DNA from: M3007 sp041741155
GTDB taxonomy: Bacteria; Bacteroidota; Bacteroidia; Chitinophagales; Saprospiraceae
Reading direction: 5' to 3'
Length of the DNA stretch: 64,000 nucleotides
Assembly: GCA_041741155.1 (NCBI GenBank)
Contig: JBGSKO010000116.1
Span: 37,503-101,502 of the forward strand
The position numbers and the translations under genes were made by a program. Shown here in pieces: positions 36,077 through 44,843 of this stretch. Under the pieces are notes generated by a model that was not told the origin of the DNA, ran no database searches, and saw nothing but the letters and a program-made list of their open reading frames with translations. Position 1 is the first letter of the stretch; every line of letters begins with the position of its first letter.

Positions 36077-36790
36077 ATGAAACCCATCCGTTGCCTTGTC
36101 GTGGACGACGAAGAACTCGCCCGCACCCTGCTCCAGAACTACATTGGGCGGCTGCCCCATCTGGAACTCGTCGCTTCCTGCGCCAACCCGCTCGAAGCTA
36201 TGAGTGTACTCCAGCAGCAGCCCATTGACCTGTTGTTTCTCGATATCCAAATGCCCGAACTTACCGGAATTGAGTTTCTCCGCACCCTGACGTACAAGCC
36301 GCTGGTCATTTTCACCACAGCTTATACCGAATATGCGCTGGACGGTTATGCGCTGGATGTAACCGATTACCTGCTCAAACCTTTTTCCTTTGAACGGTTC
36401 CTGCAAGCCGTGAACAAAGCGGGAACACTCTTGCAGTCCCGTAACGGAAATACCCCGATCGTTCTGGAAACCGAAACGCCCGTCAAGGACTACATTTTGG
36501 TAAAAGCCGACCACAAGGTACATCGGCTCAAAATGGACGATATTCTCTACATCCAAAGTATGCGGGAATATGTAGCCTTCCACACGTCGTCCGGCCGTTT
36601 ACTTTCCCTCAATGCACTGAAAAACCTGGATGAAGAATTACCCCCGGAGCGATTTATCCGAATCCACAAATCCTATATTGTGGCGATAGACAAGATAGAT
36701 ACGCTCGAAGGAAACCTCGTACACGTAGGCAAGGAAAAACTGCCCATCGGAGCAAGCTACCGGGACGCGGTGGTGCGCAGGGTATTTTAA
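36077..36790 (+). CDS. LytTR-family response regulator
   Basis: A 237-residue regulator. The receiver domain (1-120) has the acidic pocket VVDDEE (Asp10, Asp11), the phospho-acceptor in LLFLDIQMPE (Asp56) and a conserved Lys after TDYLLKP. The C-terminal LytTR DNA-binding domain (about 140-237) carries VHRLKMDDILYIQSMREYV and RIHKSYIV. It is the cognate partner of the kinase encoded upstream, 155 bp away across the inverted array. LytTR proteins bind direct repeats in target promoters; no such site was identified. The GGT gene starts 64 bp downstream. Confidence 0.9.
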   Translation: MKPIRCLVVDDEELARTLLQNYIGRLPHLELVASCANPLEAMSVLQQQPIDLLFLDIQMPELTGIEFLRTLTYKPLVIFTTAYTEYALDGYALDVTDYLLKPFSFERFLQAVNKAGTLLQSRNGNTPIVLETETPVKDYILVKADHKVHRLKMDDILYIQSMREYVAFHTSSGRLLSLNALKNLDEELPPERFIRIHKSYIVAIDKIDTLEGNLVHVGKEKLPIGASYRDAVVRRVF

Positions 36791-36854
36791 AAACCAAAGC
36801 ACTAAAACACAAAACCCCAAAGCCCCAAAGCCCCATAACACGCACAAACGATGC

Positions 36855-38564
36855 ATGATGAATAGATTTTTCTACCCGATTTTCGCACTTCTTTTCCTGC
36901 TGCCGCTCGTTTCTTTTGCTCAGGACCGCATCACGGGCCGGCCATGGGCTACCCGCAGCGAGGTAATTGCCCAAAACGGCATGGCCTGTACCAGCCACCC
37001 GCTCGCCACTCAGGTTGCCCTCGATATTTTGAAAAAAGGCGGCTCGGCCATTGATGCAGCCATCGCAGCCAATGCCTGCCTCGGCCTAATGGAACCCACC
37101 GGCAGCGGTATCGGCGGCGACCTGTTCGCAATCGTGTGGGATGCCAAATCCCAAAAATTGTACGGCCTGAACGCCAGCGGGCGCAGTCCCAAGGCGCTCA
37201 CCCGCGCGTACTTTTTAGAAAAAGGCCTGACGAGCATCCCGTCCTACGGTCCGTTGCCCGTGACGGTACCCGGCTGCGTGGACGGGTGGTTCGAACTGCA
37301 CCGTCGGTTTGGCAAATTAGGAATGGGCGAAATCCTCCAGCCCGCCATTGGATATGCCGAGCAGGGATTTCCCGTAACCGAACTCATCGCCTACTACCTG
37401 CAAGCCAGTACCCGCCGCTTTGCGGAATATCAGAATTTCACGGAAACGTATACCCTTCAGGGCAAAGCCCTCGAAAAGGGTAGTATTTTTAAAAACCCCG
37501 CCCTGGCCAAGACGTACCGCCTGTTGGCTGAAAAAGGCCGTGATGAATTTTACAAGGGCAGTATTGCCCGCACCATCGCCACATTTATGCAGGAACAGGG
37601 CGGTTTTCTGGCGCTCAACGATCTCGCCGAACACCGCAGCGAGTGGGTGGACCCTGTCAGCGTCAATTACCGCGGATACGATGTGTGGGAACTGCCGCCC
37701 AACGGCCAGGGCATCGCCGCCCTGCAAATGTTGAATATCCTCGAAGGTTTTGATTTCAAACCGGAAGACTACGGCACGGCGCGACACATTCACCTGTTTT
37801 CTGAAGCCAAAAAACTGGTTTTTGAGGACCGGGCCAGGTACTATGCCGACCCTGCGTTTTCCAAAACGCCCGTGCAGGAACTGCTCAGTAAGGAATACGC
37901 CGCCCGACGCAGGGCACTGATCAATCCCGACCGGGCCGGCACCCGTGTAGCCGCCGGCGACCCGTTCGCCAACAACACGATTTACATGACCGTAGCCGAC
38001 CGGGAAGGCAATATGGTCAGCCTCATTCAGAGCAACTACCGGGGTATGGGCAGCGGTATGGTGCCGACCGGGTTAGGTTTTATGCTGCACGACCGGGGCG
38101 AGTTGTTCAGTTTGGATACTGCGCACGCTAATGTTTTTGCTCCCGGCAAACGCCCGTTCCACACCATCATTCCGGCGTTTATTACCAAAGACGGGCAGCC
38201 ATTCCTCAGTTTTGGCGTCATGGGCGGCGATTTTCAGCCGCTCGGCCACGTCCAGATTGTCCAGAACATCATTGATTTTCAGATGAACATCCAGGAGGCC
38301 GGCGATGCTCCGCGCATAGATCACCAGGGCGGCAACAGCGACCCCACCGGCGCGGCCACCGGCGGCAGTACCGGCGGCGGCCAAATCCTGCTCGAAAGCG
38401 GCATTCCTTACGAAACCATCCGCGAGCTCCTGCAAAAAGGCCACCGGGTTGGCTACGGACTCGGCGGCTATGGCGGCTATCAGGCTATCCGTTGGGATCC
38501 CGTGCGGAAGGTATATTTCGGCGCCAGCGAAAGCCGAAAGGATGGCGGAGCGGCAGGTTTTTGA
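36855..38564 (+). CDS. ggt: Gamma-glutamyltransferase
   Basis: A 569-residue periplasmic enzyme that transfers or hydrolyses the gamma-glutamyl group of glutathione and similar peptides. The signal peptide (LLPLVSFAQ) is followed by the family start GMACTSHPLATQVALDILKK. The self-cleavage and nucleophile site is NNTIYMTVAD with Thr375 as the likely nucleophile, giving a large subunit of about 350 and a small one of about 195 residues. Substrate-site motifs SNYRGMGSGMVP and GGSTGGGQ are present. Two ATGs (36855, 36858) are usable. An ABC half-exporter follows after 72 bp. Between the regulator stop and this start is a CCCCAAAG-rich 64-bp stretch. Confidence 0.9.
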   Translation: MMNRFFYPIFALLFLLPLVSFAQDRITGRPWATRSEVIAQNGMACTSHPLATQVALDILKKGGSAIDAAIAANACLGLMEPTGSGIGGDLFAIVWDAKSQKLYGLNASGRSPKALTRAYFLEKGLTSIPSYGPLPVTVPGCVDGWFELHRRFGKLGMGEILQPAIGYAEQGFPVTELIAYYLQASTRRFAEYQNFTETYTLQGKALEKGSIFKNPALAKTYRLLAEKGRDEFYKGSIARTIATFMQEQGGFLALNDLAEHRSEWVDPVSVNYRGYDVWELPPNGQGIAALQMLNILEGFDFKPEDYGTARHIHLFSEAKKLVFEDRARYYADPAFSKTPVQELLSKEYAARRRALINPDRAGTRVAAGDPFANNTIYMTVADREGNMVSLIQSNYRGMGSGMVPTGLGFMLHDRGELFSLDTAHANVFAPGKRPFHTIIPAFITKDGQPFLSFGVMGGDFQPLGHVQIVQNIIDFQMNIQEAGDAPRIDHQGGNSDPTGAATGGSTGGGQILLESGIPYETIRELLQKGHRVGYGLGGYGGYQAIRWDPVRKVYFGASESRKDGGAAGF

Positions 38565-38636
38565 AATGGCTACCTTTGCAACCCTTTTGCCCCCGGGGCG
38601 TTCTTACTGGCCCCAATACACCAACATCAACCGCCC

Positions 38637-40424
38637 ATGCAGCACCTCGCCTACCTCAACAAGTTTTTCTGGAAATATCGCTGGCGCTTCCTCCTCGGGA
38701 TCGTGTTTGTTGGCTTTGCCAACTGGTTCCGCGTGTGGCAACCCAAGATTATCCGGGAAGCACTGGACACGGTGGTCACGCAGGTGCAGCACTACAAAGA
38801 CACCGGCGGCATTTCGGCGCACCCGGAAGCATACGAGGAACTGGGCACACAGATTGCCTGGTTTGGAGGAGCAGTCATCGTGCTGGCTTTTCTGATGGGC
38901 CTGTTCATGTTTTTTATGCGCCAGACCATTATTGTGATGAGCCGACTCATTGAGTACGATATGCGCAAGGAACTCTTTGCGCACTACACAAAACTGGATC
39001 TGGCTTTTTTTAAACGAAACAGCACGGGCGACCTTATGTCGCGCATTTCGGAGGACGTGTCCAAGGTGCGGATGTTCCTTGGCCCTACCATTTTGTACGG
39101 CCTCGACCTGATTTTTTTGTTCGTACTGACCATCTCGTCCATGCTGCGCGTGAGTGTGCCGCTCACGCTGTGGTCGTTGTTACCACTGCCGTTTCTCAGT
39201 ATTTCGATTTACTGGGTGAGTAGTGTGATGAACAGGCGCAGCGAAAAAATCCAGCAGCAACTGGCCGTGCTCACCAGTACCGCCCAAGAGGTGTACAGCG
39301 GTATCCGGGTAGTGAAGAGTTATGCGCAAGAGGATGCTATGGGTCGCCATTTTGCCGAACAAAGCGAGGTGTATCGCCAAAAAACGCTGGGACTCACCCG
39401 GGTGGATGCCTTCTTTTACCCGCTCATGATACTCATGGTAGGCGCCAGCACCATCATCACCGTCTATGTCGGGGGGCTGCAAGTCGTGCAGGGCAATATA
39501 ACCACCGGCAACATCGCCGAGTTTGTGATTTATATTAATATGCTCACCTGGCCCGTGACCGCTATCGGCTGGATTGCCTCCCTGACCCAGCAAGCCGCTG
39601 CTTCGCAAAAACGCATCAACGAATTTCTCGCCACCAAACCGACGGTAGAAAACGACCACCACCTCCCGGCAACCACCTTCCGAGGCCATATTGTTTTTGA
39701 AAATGTAGGCTTCGTATATCCCGATACGGGTATCCGGGCGCTGGAAAATGTGTCGTTCGAAGTGTTGCCCGGTCAAAAAATGGCCATCGTGGGCCGCACA
39801 GGGTCGGGCAAGACAACCATTGCCGACCTGTTACTCCGTATGTACGATGTAACGGAAGGCCGTATCCTGCTCGACGGCAAGGATTTGCGCGAACATGACC
39901 TGTACCAGTTACGCCGCCGCATCGGGTATGTCCCGCAAGATGTGTTTCTGTTTTCGGACACCGTACAGGGAAATATTGCCTTCGGTAACGCTGACATTGC
40001 CCGCGAACAGGCCGAGTTTTTTGCCAAAAGCGCCGCAGTGCATAGTGACATCATGGGCTTGCCCAAAAACTACGAAACCCTGGTGGGCGAACGGGGTGTA
40101 ACCCTCTCCGGCGGTCAAAAACAACGCATCAGCATTGCGCGGGCATTTGCCAAACAGCCCGATATCGTGCTGCTCGACGACTGTTTATCTGCGGTGGACA
40201 CGCATACGGAAAGCCAGATTTTGGGCTACCTGAGCCAGGCACTGGCTGACAAAACAGCCATTATCATTACCCACCGGATTTACGGGATGCTGGAGTTTGA
40301 CAAAATTATTGTGCTGGAAGACCACCGGATTGCCGACTCCGGCACACACGAAGAACTGCTTGCCAAAGGCGGTTACTACGCCGAGTTGTTCGAAAAACAA
40401 TCCGCAGGGGGACTTGTCGAATAA
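38637..40424 (+). CDS. ABC exporter half-transporter (MsbA/YheI-like)
   Basis: A 595-residue protein with six transmembrane helices in the first ~330 residues and one nucleotide-binding domain: Walker A GRTGSGKTT, signature LSGGQKQRISIARAF, Walker B VLLDDCLSAVDTHTE and an H-loop in IITHR. The residue after the Walker-B Asp is Asp, not the usual catalytic Glu, as in the YheI/BmrC type of heterodimeric exporter whose partner carries the Glu. No partner gene is next to it, so partner identity or homodimer activity is open. TACCTTTG at 38571-38578 is a probable -7 element, 59 nt before the ATG. Substrate unknown. Confidence 0.85.
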   Translation: MQHLAYLNKFFWKYRWRFLLGIVFVGFANWFRVWQPKIIREALDTVVTQVQHYKDTGGISAHPEAYEELGTQIAWFGGAVIVLAFLMGLFMFFMRQTIIVMSRLIEYDMRKELFAHYTKLDLAFFKRNSTGDLMSRISEDVSKVRMFLGPTILYGLDLIFLFVLTISSMLRVSVPLTLWSLLPLPFLSISIYWVSSVMNRRSEKIQQQLAVLTSTAQEVYSGIRVVKSYAQEDAMGRHFAEQSEVYRQKTLGLTRVDAFFYPLMILMVGASTIITVYVGGLQVVQGNITTGNIAEFVIYINMLTWPVTAIGWIASLTQQAAASQKRINEFLATKPTVENDHHLPATTFRGHIVFENVGFVYPDTGIRALENVSFEVLPGQKMAIVGRTGSGKTTIADLLLRMYDVTEGRILLDGKDLREHDLYQLRRRIGYVPQDVFLFSDTVQGNIAFGNADIAREQAEFFAKSAAVHSDIMGLPKNYETLVGERGVTLSGGQKQRISIARAFAKQPDIVLLDDCLSAVDTHTESQILGYLSQALADKTAIIITHRIYGMLEFDKIIVLEDHRIADSGTHEELLAKGGYYAELFEKQSAGGLVE

Positions 40425-40431
40425 ACGTCTG

Positions 40432-42030
40432 CTATTGCCCGTTGGGGCGGAGCGCTTGTATTGCCGGCTGGAGTCTGAGTACTTTCACATTCGCTCCGGC
40501 TTTTGCCGCGGATTTAATGGTTTGCAACGCCCTGGCTGTATCGCCCTTTTGCATTTGGGCATCCACGGCTATTTGTACGGCTTCCACATTTGTTGGATCA
40601 CGTCTCAAAACTTCTTTCGCCTGCGTTTCTGCGCTGGTTGCATCGCCCAGGCCAAGGTTTGCCTTCGCTGCTCCGATGCGGGCGTCAAGGTTGTTTTTGC
40701 TGGAAGCGACAATACGCTCCATTTTGTCGCGTCGCCGCTCAAGTGCCGAAGTACTGTCTTGCACCTGCCGTGCTTTATCCTCTATCCAGGTACTGTCCAG
40801 GTCGCCGTATTGTTTGGCTGTTTGAAGTTCCTGATTGGCTTTTTCCGGCTGACTACTGCCCAAAAACGCCTTGATGCGCGCCTCGCGCAAAGCCGGCTCC
40901 ACCGTTTTATTTGAAGGGGATACTGCCTCCAAATCGCGCGCTGCGGCCCGGTAATCCTTGAGCTGAAGCAGCAGGGCGCCGCGTTTGGTGTGTGCTGTGG
41001 CATTATCCGGGAAATGCTCCAGCACTTTATCATACTCGGCAATTGCCTTTTCGGGCTCGTTCTGCACAAAATAACGGTCGGCCATAATGAAACTGGTGGT
41101 CGTGTCCACCGGATGGGCCTCCGCGCCCGGATCATCGCTTTTGAGGGCAGCAAGGTCCGCGTCCATGGCTCGCAGTGCATTGGCAGCAATGGGCGATCGT
41201 TTGTAGTTGGCCAGTACCATGTACAACATCCGGCTCACGGCTTTTACGTCACTTGTCAGAGCGGCTTCCTCCGTTACAGAGAGCAGGCGGTTAATGGTCG
41301 TATCTCCGCCGAAGCGAACGCCGCCGCCATCGAGCAGGCGGTAGCGCACGTCAATGGTATAGCTGTTGTTTTCGCGTTTCCGGACTTTGCCCCAAACCAG
41401 CATTTGTGCGCTGCAATTGCGCGCTATGTCAACGGCTTGCGCGGAATTGGGGTAGTTTTGATCAATATCGTAGCGCTTGTGTACGTCTGCGATCGTCTTG
41501 GTACGTAATTCCGGTGTCTGATCAATCCAGTCATTCAGCTCATCCATGATGTCAATGGCCGGATTTTCGCCGCGCTGTGCCCCCATAAAAGGAAGAATCA
41601 TCACGCGCGTTTCAGCCTCTTCGCTAAACGAGGGGCAATCCTCGGACTGGTATAAAAATACAAACCACAACACAGCGGCGATGATCAATGCAGCTCCACC
41701 GCCAATGGCGTAGTAACGCCACACTTTGGTACGGCTTGGTTCGGACTCTTGCTCGAAGGAAACTTTTCCGGACTCCAGCAGTCGTACGATTTTGAGGGCA
41801 TTATCAGCCAGTTGATTGGTCGTACGGCGCGCCTCGTCTCCAGAGATCGTGCCTTTCAGATTCTGGGCCTTCAACTGATACAGATCGCCCTGGTTGACTC
41901 GGGCAATATTGGCCAATTCAGCGTATTCCTCCGAAGATTCCAATAGTATGACCAACTGGTCGTAGCCCTCCTCCAGATTACCCTGGCTGACGAGCTGTTT
42001 TATTTGAGCAAGCGCCTTTTTGATCTCCAT
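40432..42030 (-). CDS. EAD11-like domain, one transmembrane helix, CsgG/FlgO-like and TPR protein
   Basis: A 532-residue protein. Residues 1 to about 88 are helical and resemble the effector-associated domain EAD11 (QGNLEEGYDQLVILLE..., then LKGTISGDEARRTTNQLADN), an adaptor found in predicted conflict and signalling proteins of Bacteroidota. A transmembrane helix follows (about 107-127), then an alpha-beta region (about 140-260, VMILPFMGAQRGENPAIDI and QMLVWGKVRKR) resembling FlgO/CsgG-type domains, then TPR-like repeats to the C-terminus. In EAD systems the domain recruits an effector with a matching EAD. No CHAT, TIR or caspase partner is in this window. The ATG at 42030 is chosen at the EAD start. 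Its 3' end is 7 bp from the ABC exporter stop. Confidence 0.65.
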   Translation of the reverse strand: MEIKKALAQIKQLVSQGNLEEGYDQLVILLESSEEYAELANIARVNQGDLYQLKAQNLKGTISGDEARRTTNQLADNALKIVRLLESGKVSFEQESEPSRTKVWRYYAIGGGAALIIAAVLWFVFLYQSEDCPSFSEEAETRVMILPFMGAQRGENPAIDIMDELNDWIDQTPELRTKTIADVHKRYDIDQNYPNSAQAVDIARNCSAQMLVWGKVRKRENNSYTIDVRYRLLDGGGVRFGGDTTINRLLSVTEEAALTSDVKAVSRMLYMVLANYKRSPIAANALRAMDADLAALKSDDPGAEAHPVDTTTSFIMADRYFVQNEPEKAIAEYDKVLEHFPDNATAHTKRGALLLQLKDYRAAARDLEAVSPSNKTVEPALREARIKAFLGSSQPEKANQELQTAKQYGDLDSTWIEDKARQVQDSTSALERRRDKMERIVASSKNNLDARIGAAKANLGLGDATSAETQAKEVLRRDPTNVEAVQIAVDAQMQKGDTARALQTIKSAAKAGANVKVLRLQPAIQALRPNGQ

Positions 42031-42072
42031 GGTTTCGATTGATTTCGAATAATGCAATTGTCCTGCCAAGCC

Positions 42073-42759
42073 CTAAAGCAGGGGTTTCAGCACTTTCCAC
42101 ACGGTTTCAGCTACGATCCGGTGGCCGGTTTCATTGGGGTGGATACCGTCGGGGAGGTTAAGGTTTGGCTCACCGCCCACCCCTTCCAGCAGGAACGGTA
42201 TGAGCGCAGCGCCGTTGGCTTTGGCCAGGTCAGGGTACATTCGGGCAAAGGTTTTGGTGTATGTCGGCCCGAGGTTGGGAGGCGCCAACATGCCGGCCAC
42301 CACGATTTTACAATCGGGGTATTTAGCTTTTACCCGGTCTATAATTTCCTGAAGATTTTTTTTCGATTCGTCTAACGGCAGACCGCGCAAGGCGTCGTTT
42401 CCGCCGAGTTCCAGCACGAAAACATCCACGGGTTGGGAAAGAATCCAGTCAATCCGGTTTTTGCCGCCGGCGGTGGTTTCGCCGCTGTTGCCGGCGTTCA
42501 CACACAGGTAGGGCAAACCGAGACTGTCTATTTTTTTTTGGATCAGCGCCGGGAAGCCCATTTCGGGCGACAGTTGGTAGGCGGCTGTGAGGCTATTCCC
42601 AAAAAAAACAATGGTTTTGCGCGACGTTGCGGTAACTTCGGCAGGCGCAGCATTTGCACTGCCGGCGTCGGCAGATTTCTCGGGAGTGGACTGATTTTGG
42701 CAAGCGCCAAAAGCGGCTACGAGAAGGGCGGAGAAAAAAACAGTACGGATTAGAAACAT
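42073..42759 (-). CDS. SGNH/GDSL-type esterase lipoprotein (TesA-like arylesterase)
   Basis: A 228-residue secreted hydrolase. The N-terminal signal ends with a lipobox-like AFGAC (Cys20), so it is probably a lipoprotein. Block I is FFGNSLTAAY with Ser as nucleophile, block III includes the ELGGNDALRG oxyanion segment, and block V is DGIHPNETGH with the catalytic Asp-x-x-His. The GDS consensus reads GNS here, an accepted variant. Homologs of this size act as arylesterases or lysophospholipases. TACCTTTG on the minus strand (42780-42787) lies about 20 nt upstream of the ATG. It is upstream of the EAD11-like gene on the same strand, but the 42-bp gap leaves co-transcription uncertain. Confidence 0.88.
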   Translation of the reverse strand: MFLIRTVFFSALLVAAFGACQNQSTPEKSADAGSANAAPAEVTATSRKTIVFFGNSLTAAYQLSPEMGFPALIQKKIDSLGLPYLCVNAGNSGETTAGGKNRIDWILSQPVDVFVLELGGNDALRGLPLDESKKNLQEIIDRVKAKYPDCKIVVAGMLAPPNLGPTYTKTFARMYPDLAKANGAALIPFLLEGVGGEPNLNLPDGIHPNETGHRIVAETVWKVLKPLL

Positions 42760-42949
42760 GGCGGAATCGCGCTTTTGAGCAAAGGTACAATAAGTGTTGC
42801 TTTGACGGCGTGAGAAGCCAAACAGCGTTTTCGGCCCCAGGATGGCAAATAAACCTGTTTTTTTAAAAACTTTAACCCATTGCACCGTCAGACCGGTGTG
42901 CAATTGGGCAATCTGCCGCACATTTGCCCCAAGCCTGACACACTCAAAT

Positions 42950-43984
42950 ATGCCACGTCCACAACGTTCCGCAGAAGAATACGTCCGGGGTATCCGCGCC
43001 GGCGACCGCGTCGTGCTCGCCCAGGCGATCACGCTGGTGGAAAGCACTCGCCCGGCACATCAGGCGTTGGCGCAAACGGTCATCCAGCAAATCCTGAACA
43101 CTCCGGTACCACCCGAGTCAAAACTCAAAACCTTGCGCATCGGTGTTACAGGGGCGCCGGGGGCCGGTAAAAGCACCTTCATCGAGGCACTCGGAATGCA
43201 CCTGGTGGAGCAGGGCAGGCGGGTGGCCGTGTTGGCGATAGACCCGTCAAGCTCCGTTAGCCGGGGCAGTATTTTGGGCGACAAAACGCGTATGGAGCGG
43301 CTTTCATCCTCGGAACAGGCATTTATCCGGCCCTCTCCGGCGGGCGATTCGCTGGGCGGTGTGGCGCGTAAAACCCGCGAAACAATCCTGCTCGTAGAAG
43401 CGGCGGGCTACGACACGGTATTCGTGGAAACGGTCGGCGTGGGACAGTCGGAAACCGCCGTACACCGCATGACCGATGTGTTTGTGCTGCTGTTACTGCC
43501 GGGCGCCGGCGATGAGTTGCAGGGCATCAAACGTGGTATTGTGGAAATGGCGGATGTACTCGTTGTAAACAAAGCCGACGGTGACCGCATCAAACTCGCC
43601 AACCAGGCCCGCGCACACTACTTGAATGCAACCCACTTGCTCCCGCCAAACGCCAGCGGTTGGGCGCCACACGTGCTGTCCTGTAGCAGCCAGGAAGACA
43701 CCGGAATAGCCGAAGTATGGGGCGCCATCGAGGAATACCGGGAAAAGACACAGGCAAACGGCTTCTTTGCCGAAAACCGCCGCCAACAGGCACAATACTG
43801 GCTACAGGAAACGCTGGAGGCGGGGCTACGAGCAGCTTTTTATGGACACCCGGAGGTTAAACGCCAACTTGCGGCACTGGAGCCGGAGGTTTTGGCCGGG
43901 CAGATGTCGCCGTTTGCAGCAGCAGAGCAGGTGCTGCGGGCGTATGCTCCGGCGGAATTTGCCCCGCCGCCACCGGGTACTTGA
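42950..43984 (+). CDS. meaB: Methylmalonyl-CoA mutase-associated GTPase MeaB
   Basis: A 344-residue G3E-family GTPase. The N-terminal helical region is followed by Walker A GAPGAGKST (68-76), then LAIDPSSSVSRGSILGDKTRM, the DTVFVETVGVGQSE switch/Walker B region and the base-specificity motif VVNKADG. MeaB loads and protects adenosylcobalamin-dependent methylmalonyl-CoA mutase, linking propionyl-CoA to succinyl-CoA. No mutase or riboswitch is in the window. The frame starts at 42842, but MPRPQRSAEEYV at 42950 is the normal family start. Confidence 0.93.
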   Translation: MPRPQRSAEEYVRGIRAGDRVVLAQAITLVESTRPAHQALAQTVIQQILNTPVPPESKLKTLRIGVTGAPGAGKSTFIEALGMHLVEQGRRVAVLAIDPSSSVSRGSILGDKTRMERLSSSEQAFIRPSPAGDSLGGVARKTRETILLVEAAGYDTVFVETVGVGQSETAVHRMTDVFVLLLLPGAGDELQGIKRGIVEMADVLVVNKADGDRIKLANQARAHYLNATHLLPPNASGWAPHVLSCSSQEDTGIAEVWGAIEEYREKTQANGFFAENRRQQAQYWLQETLEAGLRAAFYGHPEVKRQLAALEPEVLAGQMSPFAAAEQVLRAYAPAEFAPPPPGT

Positions 43985-44006
43985 TTGATTGGTACATAGT
44001 CAAAAC

Positions 44007-44041
44007 AAAAAAACGCCGAGCGAGTCGTTCCTCGCCCGGCG
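44007..44041 (-). terminator. terminator of the minus-strand LytTR gene
   Basis: CGCCGAGCGAG (44014-44024) and CTCGCCCGGCG (44031-44041), one mismatch, with a seven-A run at 44007-44013 that becomes a T-run on the minus strand. The LytTR stop is at 44165. Confidence 0.7.
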
Positions 44042-44164
44042 CCAAACCAAAACCCTAATTGCTTATTTGTTTGGGTACTACACGGGTGTGTATGCTGAAT
44101 TCGAAATCATTAGTAGTATGTGCAACAACTTAACAACTCATCACTTATCGCTCATAGTTCATCA

Positions 44165-44641
44165 CTATTCCGAGTGATCGAAATACTGCGCCAAGGCTTC
44201 CAGGAAGATATCTTTCTGACCGGCAGAAACAGTAAGCGTTGCGCTGTTTTGGAGTACAACATGTCCCCCTTTTCCTTTCACATATTTTTTGATGTGCCGC
44301 AAATGGATCGTGTGTGAGCGGTGGATGCGCACAAATGCCGAGACCGGCAGCATGAGTTCCACCTCGCGCAGCGTGCGGCACACCAGGATTTGCCGGCCAT
44401 CCAGAAAATGCAGCACCGTGTAATTACCGCTCGCTTCGAGGTACGCGATATGCTTGACCTTCTCAAAACACAGGCCGTCCATCGTGGGCAAAACTACCTT
44501 GCTGGACTTCCCCGGGTCGTATGGTTGCGTACGACCCGGGGCTGGCGTCCGGTAATGGTCGGTGGTTAATGGCAGCGCGCGGGCACTGCGCACGGGTTCG
44601 GAGAATTCGGCAGCGGTCGGGTACGGTAAAGCGGTCATCAT
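44165..44641 (-). CDS. Orphan LytTR DNA-binding protein
   Basis: A 158-residue protein lacking a receiver domain. The LytTR domain covers about residues 55-158, with KVKHIAYLEASGNYTVLHFL and AFVRIHRSHTIHLRHIKKY. The N-terminus is short and uncharacterised. Such stand-alone LytTR proteins act as transcription factors controlled by partner proteins or by abundance. Starts at 44641 or 44638 (adjacent Met codons) are both possible. TTG-N20-TACTTTTG on the minus strand at 44671-44701 is a matching promoter. No kinase gene is adjacent. Confidence 0.8.
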   Translation of the reverse strand: MMTALPYPTAAEFSEPVRSARALPLTTDHYRTPAPGRTQPYDPGKSSKVVLPTMDGLCFEKVKHIAYLEASGNYTVLHFLDGRQILVCRTLREVELMLPVSAFVRIHRSHTIHLRHIKKYVKGKGGHVVLQNSATLTVSAGQKDIFLEALAQYFDHSE

Positions 44642-44670
44642 AGCAGTGCAATTTGAAATAAATGATGGGA

Positions 44671-44701
44671 CAAAAGTATCGGCACGTCCAACCGTGACCA
44701 A
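44671..44701 (-). promoter_or_regulatory. promoter of the orphan LytTR gene
   Basis: Minus-strand TTG at 44699-44701, a 20-bp spacer and TACTTTTG (44671-44678), a full match to TTG-N17-23-TANNTTTG, with the ATG at 44641 about 30 bp downstream. Confidence 0.6.
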
Positions 44702-44746
44702 CCCAAGTTTGGCGGATAAGTCAGGTTTCAAAGGCTTCTTTTGCAT

Positions 44747-44777
44747 TTGGCCGGCCGGCAAAAAACCGGCACTTTTG
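44747..44777 (+). promoter_or_regulatory. promoter of the unknown helical protein gene
   Basis: TTG at 44747-44749, a 20-bp spacer and CACTTTTG (44770-44777), one base off TANNTTTG, 67 bp before the ATG at 44844. It is divergent from the LytTR promoter at 44671-44701. Confidence 0.5.
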
Positions 44778-44843
44778 TCCAATCAAAAACAACTTTTGCC
44801 GATCCGCCGTCGGCATTCGGGGTATCAGGCACCAAACCCAAAC

